64,000 bases of DNA from Avichristensenella sp031550535 (GTDB lineage: Bacteria; Bacillota; Clostridia; Christensenellales; Aristaeellaceae), in NCBI GenBank assembly GCA_031550535.1, contig JAVBOM010000050.1, positions 1 to 64,000 on the forward strand. Reading direction: 5' to 3'. Numbering within the stretch: the stretch's first letter is position 1; every line of letters starts with the position of its first letter. The notes beneath the pieces were generated by a model. That model worked only from the letters and a program-made list of their open reading frames with translations. It was not told the origin of the DNA and ran no database searches. Made by a program: the position numbers and the translations under genes. This document shows, piece by piece, positions 24,161 through 32,267 of the stretch.

Positions 24161-24619
24161 ATGCAGCCAAAAGGCCGGGCGCTGGACAGGGCGCTGCGTT
24201 CCCTGGCAATGCGCGACCACAGCGAGCGGGAAATTGTGGACAAGCTGACGCGCGCGGGGTATGACGAGCGCGAGATTGCCGAGGCGATGGCGGCGCTCGC
24301 CCAACATAACCTGGTGAACGACGAGGCGTTTGCGCGGCAGTGGACATCGGCGCGCGCCCGGCGCGGGCTCGGCCCCCGGCGCATCGCCTGGGAACTGCGC
24401 GAGAAGGGCATCCAGAGCGAAACGCGGGACGCGGCGCTCGCCGAAATCGACGAGGACGCGATGCTGGAAGCCGCGACGGCGCTGGCCGCGCAGCACCTCC
24501 GGCGCGGGGATGAGAACGCGAAGCGGCGGGCTCTGGCCGCGCTCTCCCGGCGCGGTTATGGTTATGATACGGCCAAACAGGCGATCCAGCGCGCTCTTTC
24601 GATAATCGAAGCACCATGA
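24161..24619 (+). CDS. recX: Regulatory protein RecX
   Basis: Binds RecA filaments and limits recombinase and coprotease activity. The 152-residue product has the tandem three-helix RecX repeats: ALRSLAMRDHSEREIVDKLTRAGYD (split near 10-36), LAQHNLVNDEAFARQWTSAR (45-64), GPRRIAWELREKGI and ALAALSRRGYGYDTAKQAI near the end. No recA is nearby, which is common in Clostridia. Its leader contains copy 6 of the dispersed repeat. Confidence 0.9.
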   Translation: MQPKGRALDRALRSLAMRDHSEREIVDKLTRAGYDEREIAEAMAALAQHNLVNDEAFARQWTSARARRGLGPRRIAWELREKGIQSETRDAALAEIDEDAMLEAATALAAQHLRRGDENAKRRALAALSRRGYGYDTAKQAIQRALSIIEAP

Positions 24620-24655
24620 TGCACTAAAAACAATCCATGCAACGTCTAATCGAGG

Positions 24656-24711
24656 TAGGGATTCCTGGCGGCATCCTCCTATGGCGCCCGATTTTTGCAA
24701 ATCACGCCGCC
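24656..24711 (+). repeat. Two-hairpin dispersed repeat, copy 7
   Basis: Plus orientation, starting GGTAGGGATTCC. Hairpin 1 has partly decayed (GGCATCCT); hairpin 2 keeps GGCG..CGATTT-ttgc-AAATC..CGCCGCC. It ends 10 bp before the promoter at 24722. Confidence 0.85.
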
Positions 24712-24721
24712 ATAATATAAA

Positions 24722-24750
24722 TTGACGCCATCATATGAATCTGGTACTAT
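24722..24750 (+). promoter_or_regulatory. Promoter of the lipoprotein gene at 24782
   Basis: TTGACG (24722-24727), 17-bp spacer ending TGG, TACTAT (24745-24750). Confidence 0.75.
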
Positions 24751-24781
24751 ATCTATAGGATTGCCCGCAAGGAGGCGTATT

Positions 24782-25576
24782 ATGAACAAGCCATCGCGTG
24801 TAATAAGGATACTGGCGCTCGCTTTGCTCGCCGCGCTGCTACTCACTGCCTGCAAGACGCCCGAGCCCGCGGATCAGCAGGAGCCGACGCCGTCGCCTTC
24901 CCCCACGCAAGCCCAGCCCGTCTGGACGCCCGTGCCGCCCGATCCGACGATCACGCCGCGGCCAATGGAAAATATCGAATACCCGGAGGCAGGCGCTACG
25001 GCCATCCTGATCGACCCGTACGACAAGCCTACGCCCAAGCCGCTGGTCTTTACGTATGCCCCCGTCAGCCAGGATGTCGTGAACACGCTGGGCATCACCT
25101 TTGAGGTTCCCGCAGGCTGGGAAGCTGCGCCGCTGACCGAGGGAAGCACCGCCAAGTTCCAGTTCCAGGAGCCGCTCGGCGCCATCCAGAACGACGTTGG
25201 CGTGCAGGCACTGGCGATCGTCGCCGCGGTGGATTACACCTCCACGCGGACGCCGGACGACGCGACGGCATTCCTGAACGACCAAATTACCCAGCTCCGC
25301 GAATCGTGCAAGGCGAACAACTGGAAGCTGGAAGTTTCCTCCCCGTCCCCCAACCAGTTGATGGGCAAGGATGGCACCTATGTCTCCTATTGGATTGACG
25401 AGTTCGATACGACGCTGGGCACAAAGGTGCGCGTGCGCGGCCGCCTGCATGTCGCGGCGATCGACCGCAAGATTTACATGATCCGCACGCTCTGGCCCAC
25501 CGAGTTTAACACCGAGTACGACGACAAGGTCTACAAGCAGATTCGCAAGACCATGATAATACCCGCCGCTCAGTAG
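24782..25576 (+). CDS. Lipoprotein with proline-rich linker, unknown function
   Basis: A 264-residue prolipoprotein: basic start, hydrophobic LALALLAALLLTAC with the lipobox LLTAC (Cys near 21), then a Pro/Thr/Gln-rich linker (PTPSPSPTQAQ, 30-60). The folded part (about 95-264) includes LGITFEVPAGWEAAPLTEG, reminiscent of PsbP-like or lipoprotein stress domains, and ends LWPTEFNTEYDDKVYKQIRK. Function is not recognisable. AAGGAGG sits 7 nt upstream of the chosen ATG; the same frame is open to 24722 but that region is the promoter. It is followed by its own terminator. Confidence 0.8.
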   Translation: MNKPSRVIRILALALLAALLLTACKTPEPADQQEPTPSPSPTQAQPVWTPVPPDPTITPRPMENIEYPEAGATAILIDPYDKPTPKPLVFTYAPVSQDVVNTLGITFEVPAGWEAAPLTEGSTAKFQFQEPLGAIQNDVGVQALAIVAAVDYTSTRTPDDATAFLNDQITQLRESCKANNWKLEVSSPSPNQLMGKDGTYVSYWIDEFDTTLGTKVRVRGRLHVAAIDRKIYMIRTLWPTEFNTEYDDKVYKQIRKTMIIPAAQ

Positions 25577-25596
25577 CATTTCCGCGTGTCTCATAG

Positions 25597-25635
25597 AAGA
25601 ACGCCCGGCCATCGCGGCCTGGCGTTCTTTTTTTC
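25597..25635 (+). terminator. Terminator of the lipoprotein gene
   Basis: AAGAACGCCCGGCC / GGCCTGGCGTTCTT with a 5-nt loop, followed by a run of T. Confidence 0.9.
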
Positions 25636-25651
25636 GTCTTCCCCGGTGAAG

Positions 25652-26212
25652 CTATGCCCTGTGCAGCGCGTTCAGCAGCATCGCCGCCTCCCTCGCCTCC
25701 TGCAGCGCGCGCTCGTCCTGCCCTGCCGGCACGCTGTCCGTATCCATGGAGAGCACCGTTGCCGCGCAGGGACGCCGCACATCCATAATCTTCATGATCG
25801 TCAGCGCGTTTCGAAGCGGAATGGTTTCCGTGCCCTTTTCCGCGCCCACGAGCACGATAACCCCGTTTTTCTTCTTCACGGCTCTTGTCTCCTTGCGGAA
25901 ATGACCGGCCGAGAAACGCGTCTGCATTCTGCTCGCGAGGTTCAGCAGCGACCCGCTCAGCGACGAGAACCAAATTGGCGACGCGAGAATGACGTTATCG
26001 CAGGCATCCAGGTACGGGTAGACCGCTTGCATCTCATCATCGATGCTGCATCCCTGCCGCGTCCGGCAAAACCTGCAATCCGTGCAGGGGCTGATGCCAT
26101 CCTCGCAGGTAAGCACCTTTACCTCTCCAATCAGGCGCTCTACCATGGCGTTCACCAATGCGTCCGTATCCCCGCCTCTCCGCGGGGAACCATTCAGAAC
26201 GAGCGTTTTCAT
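25652..26212 (-). CDS. NADPH-dependent FMN-reductase-like flavoprotein
   Basis: A 186-residue flavodoxin-fold protein: KTLVLNGSPRRGGDTDALV (2-20) binds the FMN phosphate, and DNVILASPIWFSSLSGSLLN (about 72-91) is the second conserved loop. Cysteines in SPCTDCRFCRTRQGCSID (about 41-58) match the iron-sulfur flavoprotein/NAD(P)H oxidoreductase group with a compact CxxCxxC-type cluster-like motif. The start was set at 26212 (MKTLVLNGSP) because family members begin there; the frame extends upstream without similarity. Substrate unknown. Confidence 0.82.
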   Translation of the reverse strand: MKTLVLNGSPRRGGDTDALVNAMVERLIGEVKVLTCEDGISPCTDCRFCRTRQGCSIDDEMQAVYPYLDACDNVILASPIWFSSLSGSLLNLASRMQTRFSAGHFRKETRAVKKKNGVIVLVGAEKGTETIPLRNALTIMKIMDVRRPCAATVLSMDTDSVPAGQDERALQEAREAAMLLNALHRA

Positions 26213-26256
26213 CCAAACCTCCGGGTTTCTTGCCGATATAGCCGGGTATACGCCCA

Positions 26257-26271
26257 CGTTTACAATAAACG
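26257..26271. promoter_or_regulatory. Palindrome in the divergent region, possible operator
   Basis: CGTTTA-caa-TAAACG is a perfect 6-bp dyad in the AT-rich gap between the flavoprotein gene and the ECF sigma gene. A possible minus-strand promoter (TTGCTT, 17 bp, TATTGT) overlaps it. Confidence 0.35.
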
Positions 26272-26365
26272 AAAATATACACAAAAGCAAGCGGCCAAAA
26301 ACCCGCGCCATGCCTTGGGGGTCTTATAGGCATAGCTACAAAAAAGCGCAAGGAGACTGTCTCCA

Positions 26366-26824
26366 TTGAAGAAGGAGCAATTCGAGCAACAGGTGACCGG
26401 CCTGACCCACATGATGTATCGCGTTTCCAGCAGCATTCTGCCCCAGGCGCACGACCAGCGCGACGCCGTGCAAAACTGCCTGCTCAGGGCGTGGGAACAC
26501 TGGGACAGGCTCCGTGACGAGCGCAGCTTTCGCCCCTGGCTGATGCGCATCCTCGTCAACGAGTGCTACCGGCTGGCCCGAAAGAGGCGGCCCCTGCCGC
26601 TGGCGGACATCCCCGGCGCCCCGGCGGAAATGCCGGACGGCACGCTCCTGGACGCCATCCGCGCCCTGCCAGAAAAGCTGCGCCTGCCCGTGGTGCTGCA
26701 CTACATTGAGGGCGCGGGCGTCGAGGAAACCGCGCGCATCCTGAAAATACCGGCCGGCACCGTCAAAACCAGGCTGCGCAAGGCGCGCGGGTTGCTCAAA
26801 GACGCAATCGGAGAGGAGGCATAG
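26366..26824 (+). CDS. ECF-type RNA polymerase sigma factor
   Basis: A 152-residue sigma-70 family protein with only regions 2 and 4. Region 2 (about 12-75) has AHDQRDAVQNCLLRAWEHW and FRPWLMRILVNECYRLARK; region 4 (about 95-150) has LPEKLRLPVVLHYIEGAGVE and the helix-turn-helix ETARILKIPAGTVKTRLRKAR. It starts with TTG at 26366 (AGGAG about 10 nt upstream); there is no ATG at this end. The next gene, 3 bp downstream, encodes its probable membrane anti-sigma factor. Confidence 0.9.
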   Translation: MKKEQFEQQVTGLTHMMYRVSSSILPQAHDQRDAVQNCLLRAWEHWDRLRDERSFRPWLMRILVNECYRLARKRRPLPLADIPGAPAEMPDGTLLDAIRALPEKLRLPVVLHYIEGAGVEETARILKIPAGTVKTRLRKARGLLKDAIGEEA

Positions 26825-26827
26825 GCC

Positions 26828-28003
26828 ATGCGGGACAAGACGCGGCAAACGCTCCAGACGGATTATGGATTTGCCCCTCAGGCTTTTCAGGATGCCGTGC
26901 AATCCACCCTGGACACGATAAAGGAGGAACAGCCGATGAAGCGGTTTACCGTGCGCACGGCGCTAATCGCGGCCCTGGTGCTGGCGCTCATGGCGGGCAT
27001 GGCGCTTGCCATCGCGGGGGAACTTGGCGTATTGGGCGTGATCGAAAAAACAATCCCCCTGCCCAAGGAAGCAAAGGAGCAAATCCAGACGCGGTTTACC
27101 CAGTCCGGCGGCGACGCTCCGGATATCACGCTCCGCGTGCGGGACGCGGTATCCGACGGCAAGACGCTGTTCGTCGCGGTCGAGGCGAAGGCGAAGAACC
27201 CGGACGACGTGCTTCTGACCCAAATGGATGCGTCCGATCTGCTCGATTCCCGGACGATCTATGACATGACGCCGCCGGGCAGCGCCGCCCGGCCGGATTT
27301 TTCAGCGATCAGAGGCGACCAGCGCGTGCTTACCCTCGCACCGCACAATATCAAGATTCTCCCCGAAGCGGAAGGCGAGGCCCCACAACTGGTGTTTGGC
27401 TATAGCTGGCGCTACGAGGGCACGGACACGGTGGTCATCCACCTGTTCATCGCGCTGGACCGCCTGAGTGACCCGCGGGAGACGCTCGTCATCCGGTTTA
27501 ACCCCGCGCTGCACGCGCTTTCCCGCGCCGAGTCCACCGCCACAAACCTGAACGGCCCGCAGCTTGAAACATCGCCGCTGATCGTGGAGGTCAACGCGGG
27601 CAAAATGGAGGCGCGCCGCGCGGTCGCGAAGGTGCCGTTCGACTTTATGGGCATCCGTGTCGACGCGATGGAAGTGGTCACAACGCCGCTGGCCACCTAC
27701 GTCACGGTGAATAAAACGGCGCTGGAAGAGCAAAACAAGCGGTTGCTCCCTTCCCTCCCGTTTTTTGTATGCGATGCGGAAGGCATTCGCTATGAGGATC
27801 TGGTTCGGACGCGCACCTTTTCGCAAGAACTCACGCCGGATTCCTGGGAGGGGGTCCCGAGCGAGTTTATCTATGAGCGGCGCGGCGATCTGCCGGCGTC
27901 CATCGTGCTGATACCCAGGGAGATGTACGGCCTCAGCCCGGACGCGCGGCCATGGGACAGCCTGGTGGTACCGCTGACGGAGGTCACGGACGGCAGTGAG
28001 TAA
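26828..28003 (+). CDS. Probable membrane anti-sigma factor (DUF4179-like)
   Basis: The 391-residue protein has a short cytosolic head (1-40), one membrane span (about 44-64, ALIAALVLALMAGMALAIA) and a large extracytoplasmic region with the LRVRDAVSDGKTLFVAVEA segment (about 100-118), shared with the protein at 50330. Such proteins, encoded right behind an ECF sigma gene, hold the sigma factor inactive at the membrane until an outside signal acts. GGAGG precedes the ATG; an internal ATG at 26936 also has AAGGAGG and might give a shorter form. Confidence 0.7.
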   Translation: MRDKTRQTLQTDYGFAPQAFQDAVQSTLDTIKEEQPMKRFTVRTALIAALVLALMAGMALAIAGELGVLGVIEKTIPLPKEAKEQIQTRFTQSGGDAPDITLRVRDAVSDGKTLFVAVEAKAKNPDDVLLTQMDASDLLDSRTIYDMTPPGSAARPDFSAIRGDQRVLTLAPHNIKILPEAEGEAPQLVFGYSWRYEGTDTVVIHLFIALDRLSDPRETLVIRFNPALHALSRAESTATNLNGPQLETSPLIVEVNAGKMEARRAVAKVPFDFMGIRVDAMEVVTTPLATYVTVNKTALEEQNKRLLPSLPFFVCDAEGIRYEDLVRTRTFSQELTPDSWEGVPSEFIYERRGDLPASIVLIPREMYGLSPDARPWDSLVVPLTEVTDGSE

Positions 28004-28023
28004 CCCACTTCGCCGCATACGCG

Positions 28024-28055
28024 AAAAAACCCGGAGCCTCGCAAGGCCCCGGGTT
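28024..28055. terminator. Bidirectional terminator between convergent genes
   Basis: AACCCGGAGCCT-cgc-AAGGCCCCGGGTT; the minus strand continues in six T, and the plus strand has no long T run, so it serves the flotillin gene best. Confidence 0.8.
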
Positions 28056-28076
28056 CGTCCTATCTCCTATTCCCCA

Positions 28077-29585
28077 TTATCCCTTTTTCCTGTCCGTCTC
28101 GTCCTTCTTCTCCGGCTCAGGCGCCCCTTGCATCGCCGTGCCCAGCCGCCCGCCGACGAACCCCGCCAGCAGCGATTTCAGGTCCAGCCCTATGCCCTCG
28201 GTCAGCCCGTCGGATACCTGCGTGGTGGACTGTACGATGTCCTGGATGAGCCGGGCGCTGTTGCCCTCGCCGTACATGGTGATCTTGTCGACCTTGGACA
28301 GCGGCTCCGCCACGTTCCTGGCGATTTCTGGCAGCGCGGCGAAGTACATTTCCAGCACGGCGGCCTCGCCGTATTTCTTCATCGCCTCGGCCTTCTTGTC
28401 GATGCCCTCGGCCTCGGCCACCGCCTTGGCGCGGATGGCTTCCGCCTCGGCCAGGCCGAGCTTTCGGACGCCCTCGGCCTCCTGCTCCTTCGCGAACCGG
28501 GCGGCTTCGGCCTCCTGCTCCCGGGCGAAGCGATCCGCCTCGGCCTTCAGCTTCATGGCCTCGGCCTGGCGCTGCGCCTCCACCAGCTCGGCCTCCGCCT
28601 GTCGCTGCCGCTCAAACAGGGCGGCCTCTGCCTTCTTCTGCCGCTCAAACAGGTCGGCTTCCGCCTTTTTCTTGACCGTCGCCTCCAATGTGCGCTCGGT
28701 CACCTCGACCTCTTTAGCCTTTAAGATTGCCTCGCGCTCCTGCCGGGCGATGTTGGCGTCCGCGCTCTTGACCTCTATGGTCTTGCGCTGCTCTTCCTTC
28801 TGGATGCTGTAGGCGGCATCAGCCTCCGCCTGCTTGATGTCCGATTCGTTTTTTAGCTCGGCCTCCTTGATGCGCAGATCGTTTTTCTTCATGGCGATCT
28901 GTGTCTCCGCCTCAATCTGCGCGTCGTTAGCCTCCTTCGTGGCCTGTGCCTGTGCCTTTGCGATTTCCTTGTCGGCCTCCGCTTTGGCGATGGCGGCCTT
29001 TTTCTTGATCTGGCTGATGTTGTCGATGCCCAGATCGTTGATGACGCCGTTCTGGTCGGTGAAGCTCTGCACGTTGAAGCTGATGATCTCAAGGCCCATA
29101 CGCTTGAGATCCGGCACCGCGTTGTCCTGCACCTTCTCGGCGAAAGACTTGCGGTTGGTGACCATCTCTTCCAGCCGCATCTGGCCGATAATCTCGCGCA
29201 TATTGCCTTCCAGCACATCCTGCACCGACAGGATGATGTAATCCTCCTTGCGGTTCAGGAAGTTTTCCGCCGCGATGGCGAGCAGCGCCGGCTCCGTGCT
29301 GATCTTGAGCTTGACCGCCGCATCCACCGTGATGTTGATGTACTCCGCGGTCGGCACGAATGAGCTGGTCTTGACATCCACCGACATCATCTTCAGGCTC
29401 AGCGTGTCCAGCCGCTCCAAATACGGGATGCGGACGGACGACTTGCCGATGATGATCTTCTTGCGCAGGCCCGAGATGATGTAAGCCTGGTCCGGCGGCG
29501 CTTTGACATAGCCGAAGCCCGCCAGAAGGACGATGAGAACCCCCACGACGACCGCCACAATGATCGAAACAGTCAAGGATACCAT
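28077..29585 (-). CDS. floT: Flotillin-family membrane scaffold protein
   Basis: A 502-residue SPFH protein: one N-terminal membrane segment (about 3-23), an SPFH/band-7 domain (about 30-210; GFGYVKAPPDQAYIISGLRKK, INITVDAAVKLKIS), and a very long alanine/glutamate-rich coiled coil (about 220-430) with repeats such as EAEALFERQ-type blocks (KKAEADLFERQKKAEAALF). The C-terminal part (about 430-502) has AALPEIARNVAEPLSKVDKITMYG, the flotillin end domain. Flotillins organise functional membrane microdomains. Start at 29585 has GGAAGGGGGG upstream. The usual NfeD partner gene is not adjacent. Confidence 0.92.
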   Translation of the reverse strand: MVSLTVSIIVAVVVGVLIVLLAGFGYVKAPPDQAYIISGLRKKIIIGKSSVRIPYLERLDTLSLKMMSVDVKTSSFVPTAEYINITVDAAVKLKISTEPALLAIAAENFLNRKEDYIILSVQDVLEGNMREIIGQMRLEEMVTNRKSFAEKVQDNAVPDLKRMGLEIISFNVQSFTDQNGVINDLGIDNISQIKKKAAIAKAEADKEIAKAQAQATKEANDAQIEAETQIAMKKNDLRIKEAELKNESDIKQAEADAAYSIQKEEQRKTIEVKSADANIARQEREAILKAKEVEVTERTLEATVKKKAEADLFERQKKAEAALFERQRQAEAELVEAQRQAEAMKLKAEADRFAREQEAEAARFAKEQEAEGVRKLGLAEAEAIRAKAVAEAEGIDKKAEAMKKYGEAAVLEMYFAALPEIARNVAEPLSKVDKITMYGEGNSARLIQDIVQSTTQVSDGLTEGIGLDLKSLLAGFVGGRLGTAMQGAPEPEKKDETDRKKG

Positions 29586-29714
29586 GCCCCCCTTCCATGA
29601 AATATAAGTCCTTTCCTTTGCCGAATATAACGATAGCACGCGCAGAGAAATAATTCCATATCTTGGCGCTGAGTTATGCATTTCAGGGATTGGGATGACG
29701 TACAGGCGCACAAT

Positions 29715-29736
29715 GTCATTTTTTACCGAAAATGAC
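29715..29736. repeat. Short-loop palindrome between floT and pckA
   Basis: GTCATTTT and AAAATGAC pair around a 6-nt loop. It lies between the pckA terminator and the flotillin leader. Confidence 0.6.
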
Positions 29737-29739
29737 GCG

Positions 29740-29786
29740 AAAAAGCGGGCCGCCCGCGATCCATCGGATCACGAAACCGGCCCGCT
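29740..29786 (-). terminator. Terminator of pckA
   Basis: AGCGGGCC (29744-29751) pairs with GGCCCGCT (29779-29786); the minus strand continues TTTTTCGC. It lies 30 bp past the pckA stop. Confidence 0.75.
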
Positions 29787-29815
29787 CAAATCCTACGTGT
29801 CTAGTCCCGTACCGC

Positions 29816-31393
29816 TCAGCCCTTCGGGCCCGCGTCCACAATCGCCTTGGGCATGTCCTTGTACTTGGCGAAGTTCTTCACGAACAGCCCCGCCAGGTTC
29901 CCCGCCGCCGCGTCGTAGGCCGCCTTGTCCTTCCACGTGCTCTTCGGCGTGAGTACGTCATCCGGCACGTTCGGGCAGGTCTTGGGCACCATCAGGTTAA
30001 ACGTCTCGTCCGTGTAGTACTCGCTCTTCTCCAAATCGCCGTTCAGCGCGGCCGTGACCATCGCGCGCGTCAGCTTGATGGCCATGCGCTTTCCCTCGCC
30101 GCCCGCCGGGCCGCCGGACCAGCCGGTGTTGACGAGGTACACGTTGGAGCCGAACTCATCGATGCGCTGGCCGAGCAGTTCCGCGTAGCGGCTGGCCGGC
30201 AGCGGCAGGAACGGCGCGCCAAAGCAGGTGCTGAACGTAGCTTGCGGCTCGGTGACGCCGCGCTCCGTGCCCGCCAGACGCGCGGTGTAGCCGGACACGA
30301 AGTGGTACATCGCCGCTTCGCGCGTCAGCTTGCTCACCGGCGGCAGCACGCCGAACGCGTCCGCCGTCAGGAAGATGACGGTCTTGGGGTGGCCCGCCAC
30401 GCCCGGAATCTGCGCGTTGGGGATGTACTCGACCGGGTAGCCCACGCGGGTATTCTCGGTGATGCTGCCGTCGTCGTAATCCAGCGTGCGGGCGTTCTCG
30501 TCGATCACGACGTTCTCCACCAGCGCGCCGAAGCGGATCGCGTCCCAGATCTGGGGTTCGTTCTCCTGCGAGAGGTTAATGCACTTGGCGTAGCAACCGC
30601 CCTCGATGTTGAAGATGCCGGTCTTGCTCCAGCCGTGTTCGTCATCGCCGATGAGCTTTCTGTCCGGGTCGGCGGAGAGGGTGGTCTTGCCCGTGCCCGA
30701 GAGACCGAAGAACAGCGCGCTGTCCCCTGCCGCGCCCACGTTGGCGGAGCAGTGCATGGAGAACACGTCGTTCATCGGCAGCACATAGTTCATCACGGAG
30801 AACACGGATTTCTTGATTTCGCCGGAATACTGGCTGCCCGCGATGATGACCATCTTCTTCTCAAAGGAGACGAGGATGGCCGCCTCGCTGTGCACGCCGT
30901 CGACCTCGGGGATGCAGTGGAAGCCCGGCGCGGCGATGATGGTGAAGTCCGGCGCGAACGACGCAAGGTCCTTCTCCTCCGGACGGATCAGAAGCTGATG
31001 GATGAACAGGTTCTGGCTCGCCATCTCGTTGACGATGCGGAAGTTGGCGCGGTACGTCGGGTCGGCGCCGGCGTAGCCGTCAAACACGAAAATCTCGTGA
31101 TTCTGCAGGTACGCGGTCATCCGGCCATAAATCGCGTCGAACTTTTCCGGCGAGATCGCCACGTTCGTCTTGCCCCAGTCGATTTTGTCATGCACGGACG
31201 GATCGTCCACAACGAACTTGTCGTCGGGCGAGCGGCCGGTATACTTGCCGGTGTAAACGCACAGCGCGCCATTGTCGGCCAGGGTACCCTCGCCCCGCGC
31301 CAGGGCCTTTTCGACCAACGTCGGAATGGGCAGATTGCGGTGGATTTCCTTGGTGTTGATGATGCCCAGATACTCCAGGTTCACTGTTGCCAT
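29816..31393 (-). CDS. pckA: Phosphoenolpyruvate carboxykinase (ATP)
   Basis: Interconverts oxaloacetate + ATP and phosphoenolpyruvate + CO2 + ADP. The 525-residue protein (usual about 525-540) has the kinase-1a P-loop FGLSGTGKTTLSADPDR (about 228-244), the preceding HCSANVGAAGDSALFF, the IGDDEHGWSKTGIFNIEGGCYAK region split over 247-270, and RVGYPVEYIPNA. It is the ATP-dependent form by these motifs. In anaerobes it often runs toward oxaloacetate to make ATP, which fits a genome that also encodes a sodium-pumping decarboxylase. GGAGGCG precedes the start. Confidence 0.96.
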   Translation of the reverse strand: MATVNLEYLGIINTKEIHRNLPIPTLVEKALARGEGTLADNGALCVYTGKYTGRSPDDKFVVDDPSVHDKIDWGKTNVAISPEKFDAIYGRMTAYLQNHEIFVFDGYAGADPTYRANFRIVNEMASQNLFIHQLLIRPEEKDLASFAPDFTIIAAPGFHCIPEVDGVHSEAAILVSFEKKMVIIAGSQYSGEIKKSVFSVMNYVLPMNDVFSMHCSANVGAAGDSALFFGLSGTGKTTLSADPDRKLIGDDEHGWSKTGIFNIEGGCYAKCINLSQENEPQIWDAIRFGALVENVVIDENARTLDYDDGSITENTRVGYPVEYIPNAQIPGVAGHPKTVIFLTADAFGVLPPVSKLTREAAMYHFVSGYTARLAGTERGVTEPQATFSTCFGAPFLPLPASRYAELLGQRIDEFGSNVYLVNTGWSGGPAGGEGKRMAIKLTRAMVTAALNGDLEKSEYYTDETFNLMVPKTCPNVPDDVLTPKSTWKDKAAYDAAAGNLAGLFVKNFAKYKDMPKAIVDAGPKG

Positions 31394-31532
31394 GGGACGC
31401 CTCCGTTCTATGAATGGGTCTTTGAGTAGGTGATCGTTAAGGAAACAACAATGTTCCCCTTTTTCTGACTATACGACGAATATTCTTTTTTTCCTGCCCG
31501 GGGGGCATAAAAAACACAAAAGTTCCGGTGAC

Positions 31533-31586
31533 GGCGGCGTTGACTCGAAAATCGGAGGCATCGAGCACGCCGCGAGAAATCCCGGC
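31533..31586 (-). repeat. Two-hairpin dispersed repeat, decayed copy
   Basis: Minus orientation: GGCGGCGTTGACTCGAAAATC (31534-31554) matches the second-hairpin side of the family, but the GGCGCC arm is lost and hairpin 1 is reduced to CGAGAAATCCC. It lies in the pckA leader. Confidence 0.5.
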
Positions 31587-31593
31587 CGCATTG

Positions 31594-31622
31594 TTGACAG
31601 ATAAACCCAAAGCCTATACACT
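31594..31622 (+). promoter_or_regulatory. Promoter of the ICMT-like gene
   Basis: TTGACA (31594-31599), 17-bp spacer, TACACT (31617-31622), 30 bp before the start codon. Confidence 0.75.
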
Positions 31623-31652
31623 GTATGCGCTATATGCGCAAGGGGGTAAAGA

Positions 31653-32228
31653 ATGAATACCCGTCAATTTGTCTTTTTTATGCTGCTCAGCGGGTTTTAC
31701 GCGGCCTATATCTCCAGGACGCTGTCGCTGAAACGCCGGGGCATCCGGAGCAACCTGCTGGTCGGCCGGCTGACGCGCGGGCAGATCGTCCAGTGGGCGG
31801 TGTTTGCCGTTACGTTGTCCGGCGTGGCCGTGCAATATGCGAGCGTATGGCAGATCAAAAGCGAACCCGCCCTATGGCTGGTCGGCTTCCTGCTATCGTG
31901 CCTTGGTCTGTATTTTTTCGTGATGGCGATCCTGACCATGCGGAGCAACTGGCGCGCGGGCTACGGCGCGGAGCAGAACACGGACCTCGTCACCGGCGGC
32001 ATCTACCGCGTCAGCCGCAACCCCGCCTTTGTGGGGTTTGATCTGCTGTACATCGGCTGCGCCACCGCGTATCCGGGCGTGCTGAACATTGTCTGGGCCG
32101 TGCTGGCGGTGTTGTTGTTCCACCTGCAAATACTGGGCGAGGAGCGGTTTCTGACTGAGCGGTTCGGGCGCGCGTACGTGCGGTATTGGCAGAAGGTCGG
32201 GCGGTATTTCGGGAGACGGGGCGGGTGA
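31653..32228 (+). CDS. Isoprenylcysteine carboxyl methyltransferase (ICMT)-like membrane protein
   Basis: A 191-residue protein with about five hydrophobic segments and the conserved SAM-binding end of the ICMT/PEMT group: LVTGGIYRVSRNPAFVGFDL (about 112-131) and the Glu-rich ILGEERFLTERFGRAYVRYW (about 157-176). Bacterial members methylate small or lipid substrates at the membrane; the substrate here is unknown, since prenylated proteins are not expected. AAGGGGG lies 8 nt upstream of the ATG. Confidence 0.85.
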   Translation: MNTRQFVFFMLLSGFYAAYISRTLSLKRRGIRSNLLVGRLTRGQIVQWAVFAVTLSGVAVQYASVWQIKSEPALWLVGFLLSCLGLYFFVMAILTMRSNWRAGYGAEQNTDLVTGGIYRVSRNPAFVGFDLLYIGCATAYPGVLNIVWAVLAVLLFHLQILGEERFLTERFGRAYVRYWQKVGRYFGRRGG

Positions 32229-32267
32229 CGCGGGCGCGTACACCCATCCCCGCCGTGTTGGCACTTG

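Noticed and set aside
24125..24700. Open frame antisense to recX
   Set aside because: Its translation is low-complexity and begins in a repeat copy; RecX repeats on the plus strand are convincing.
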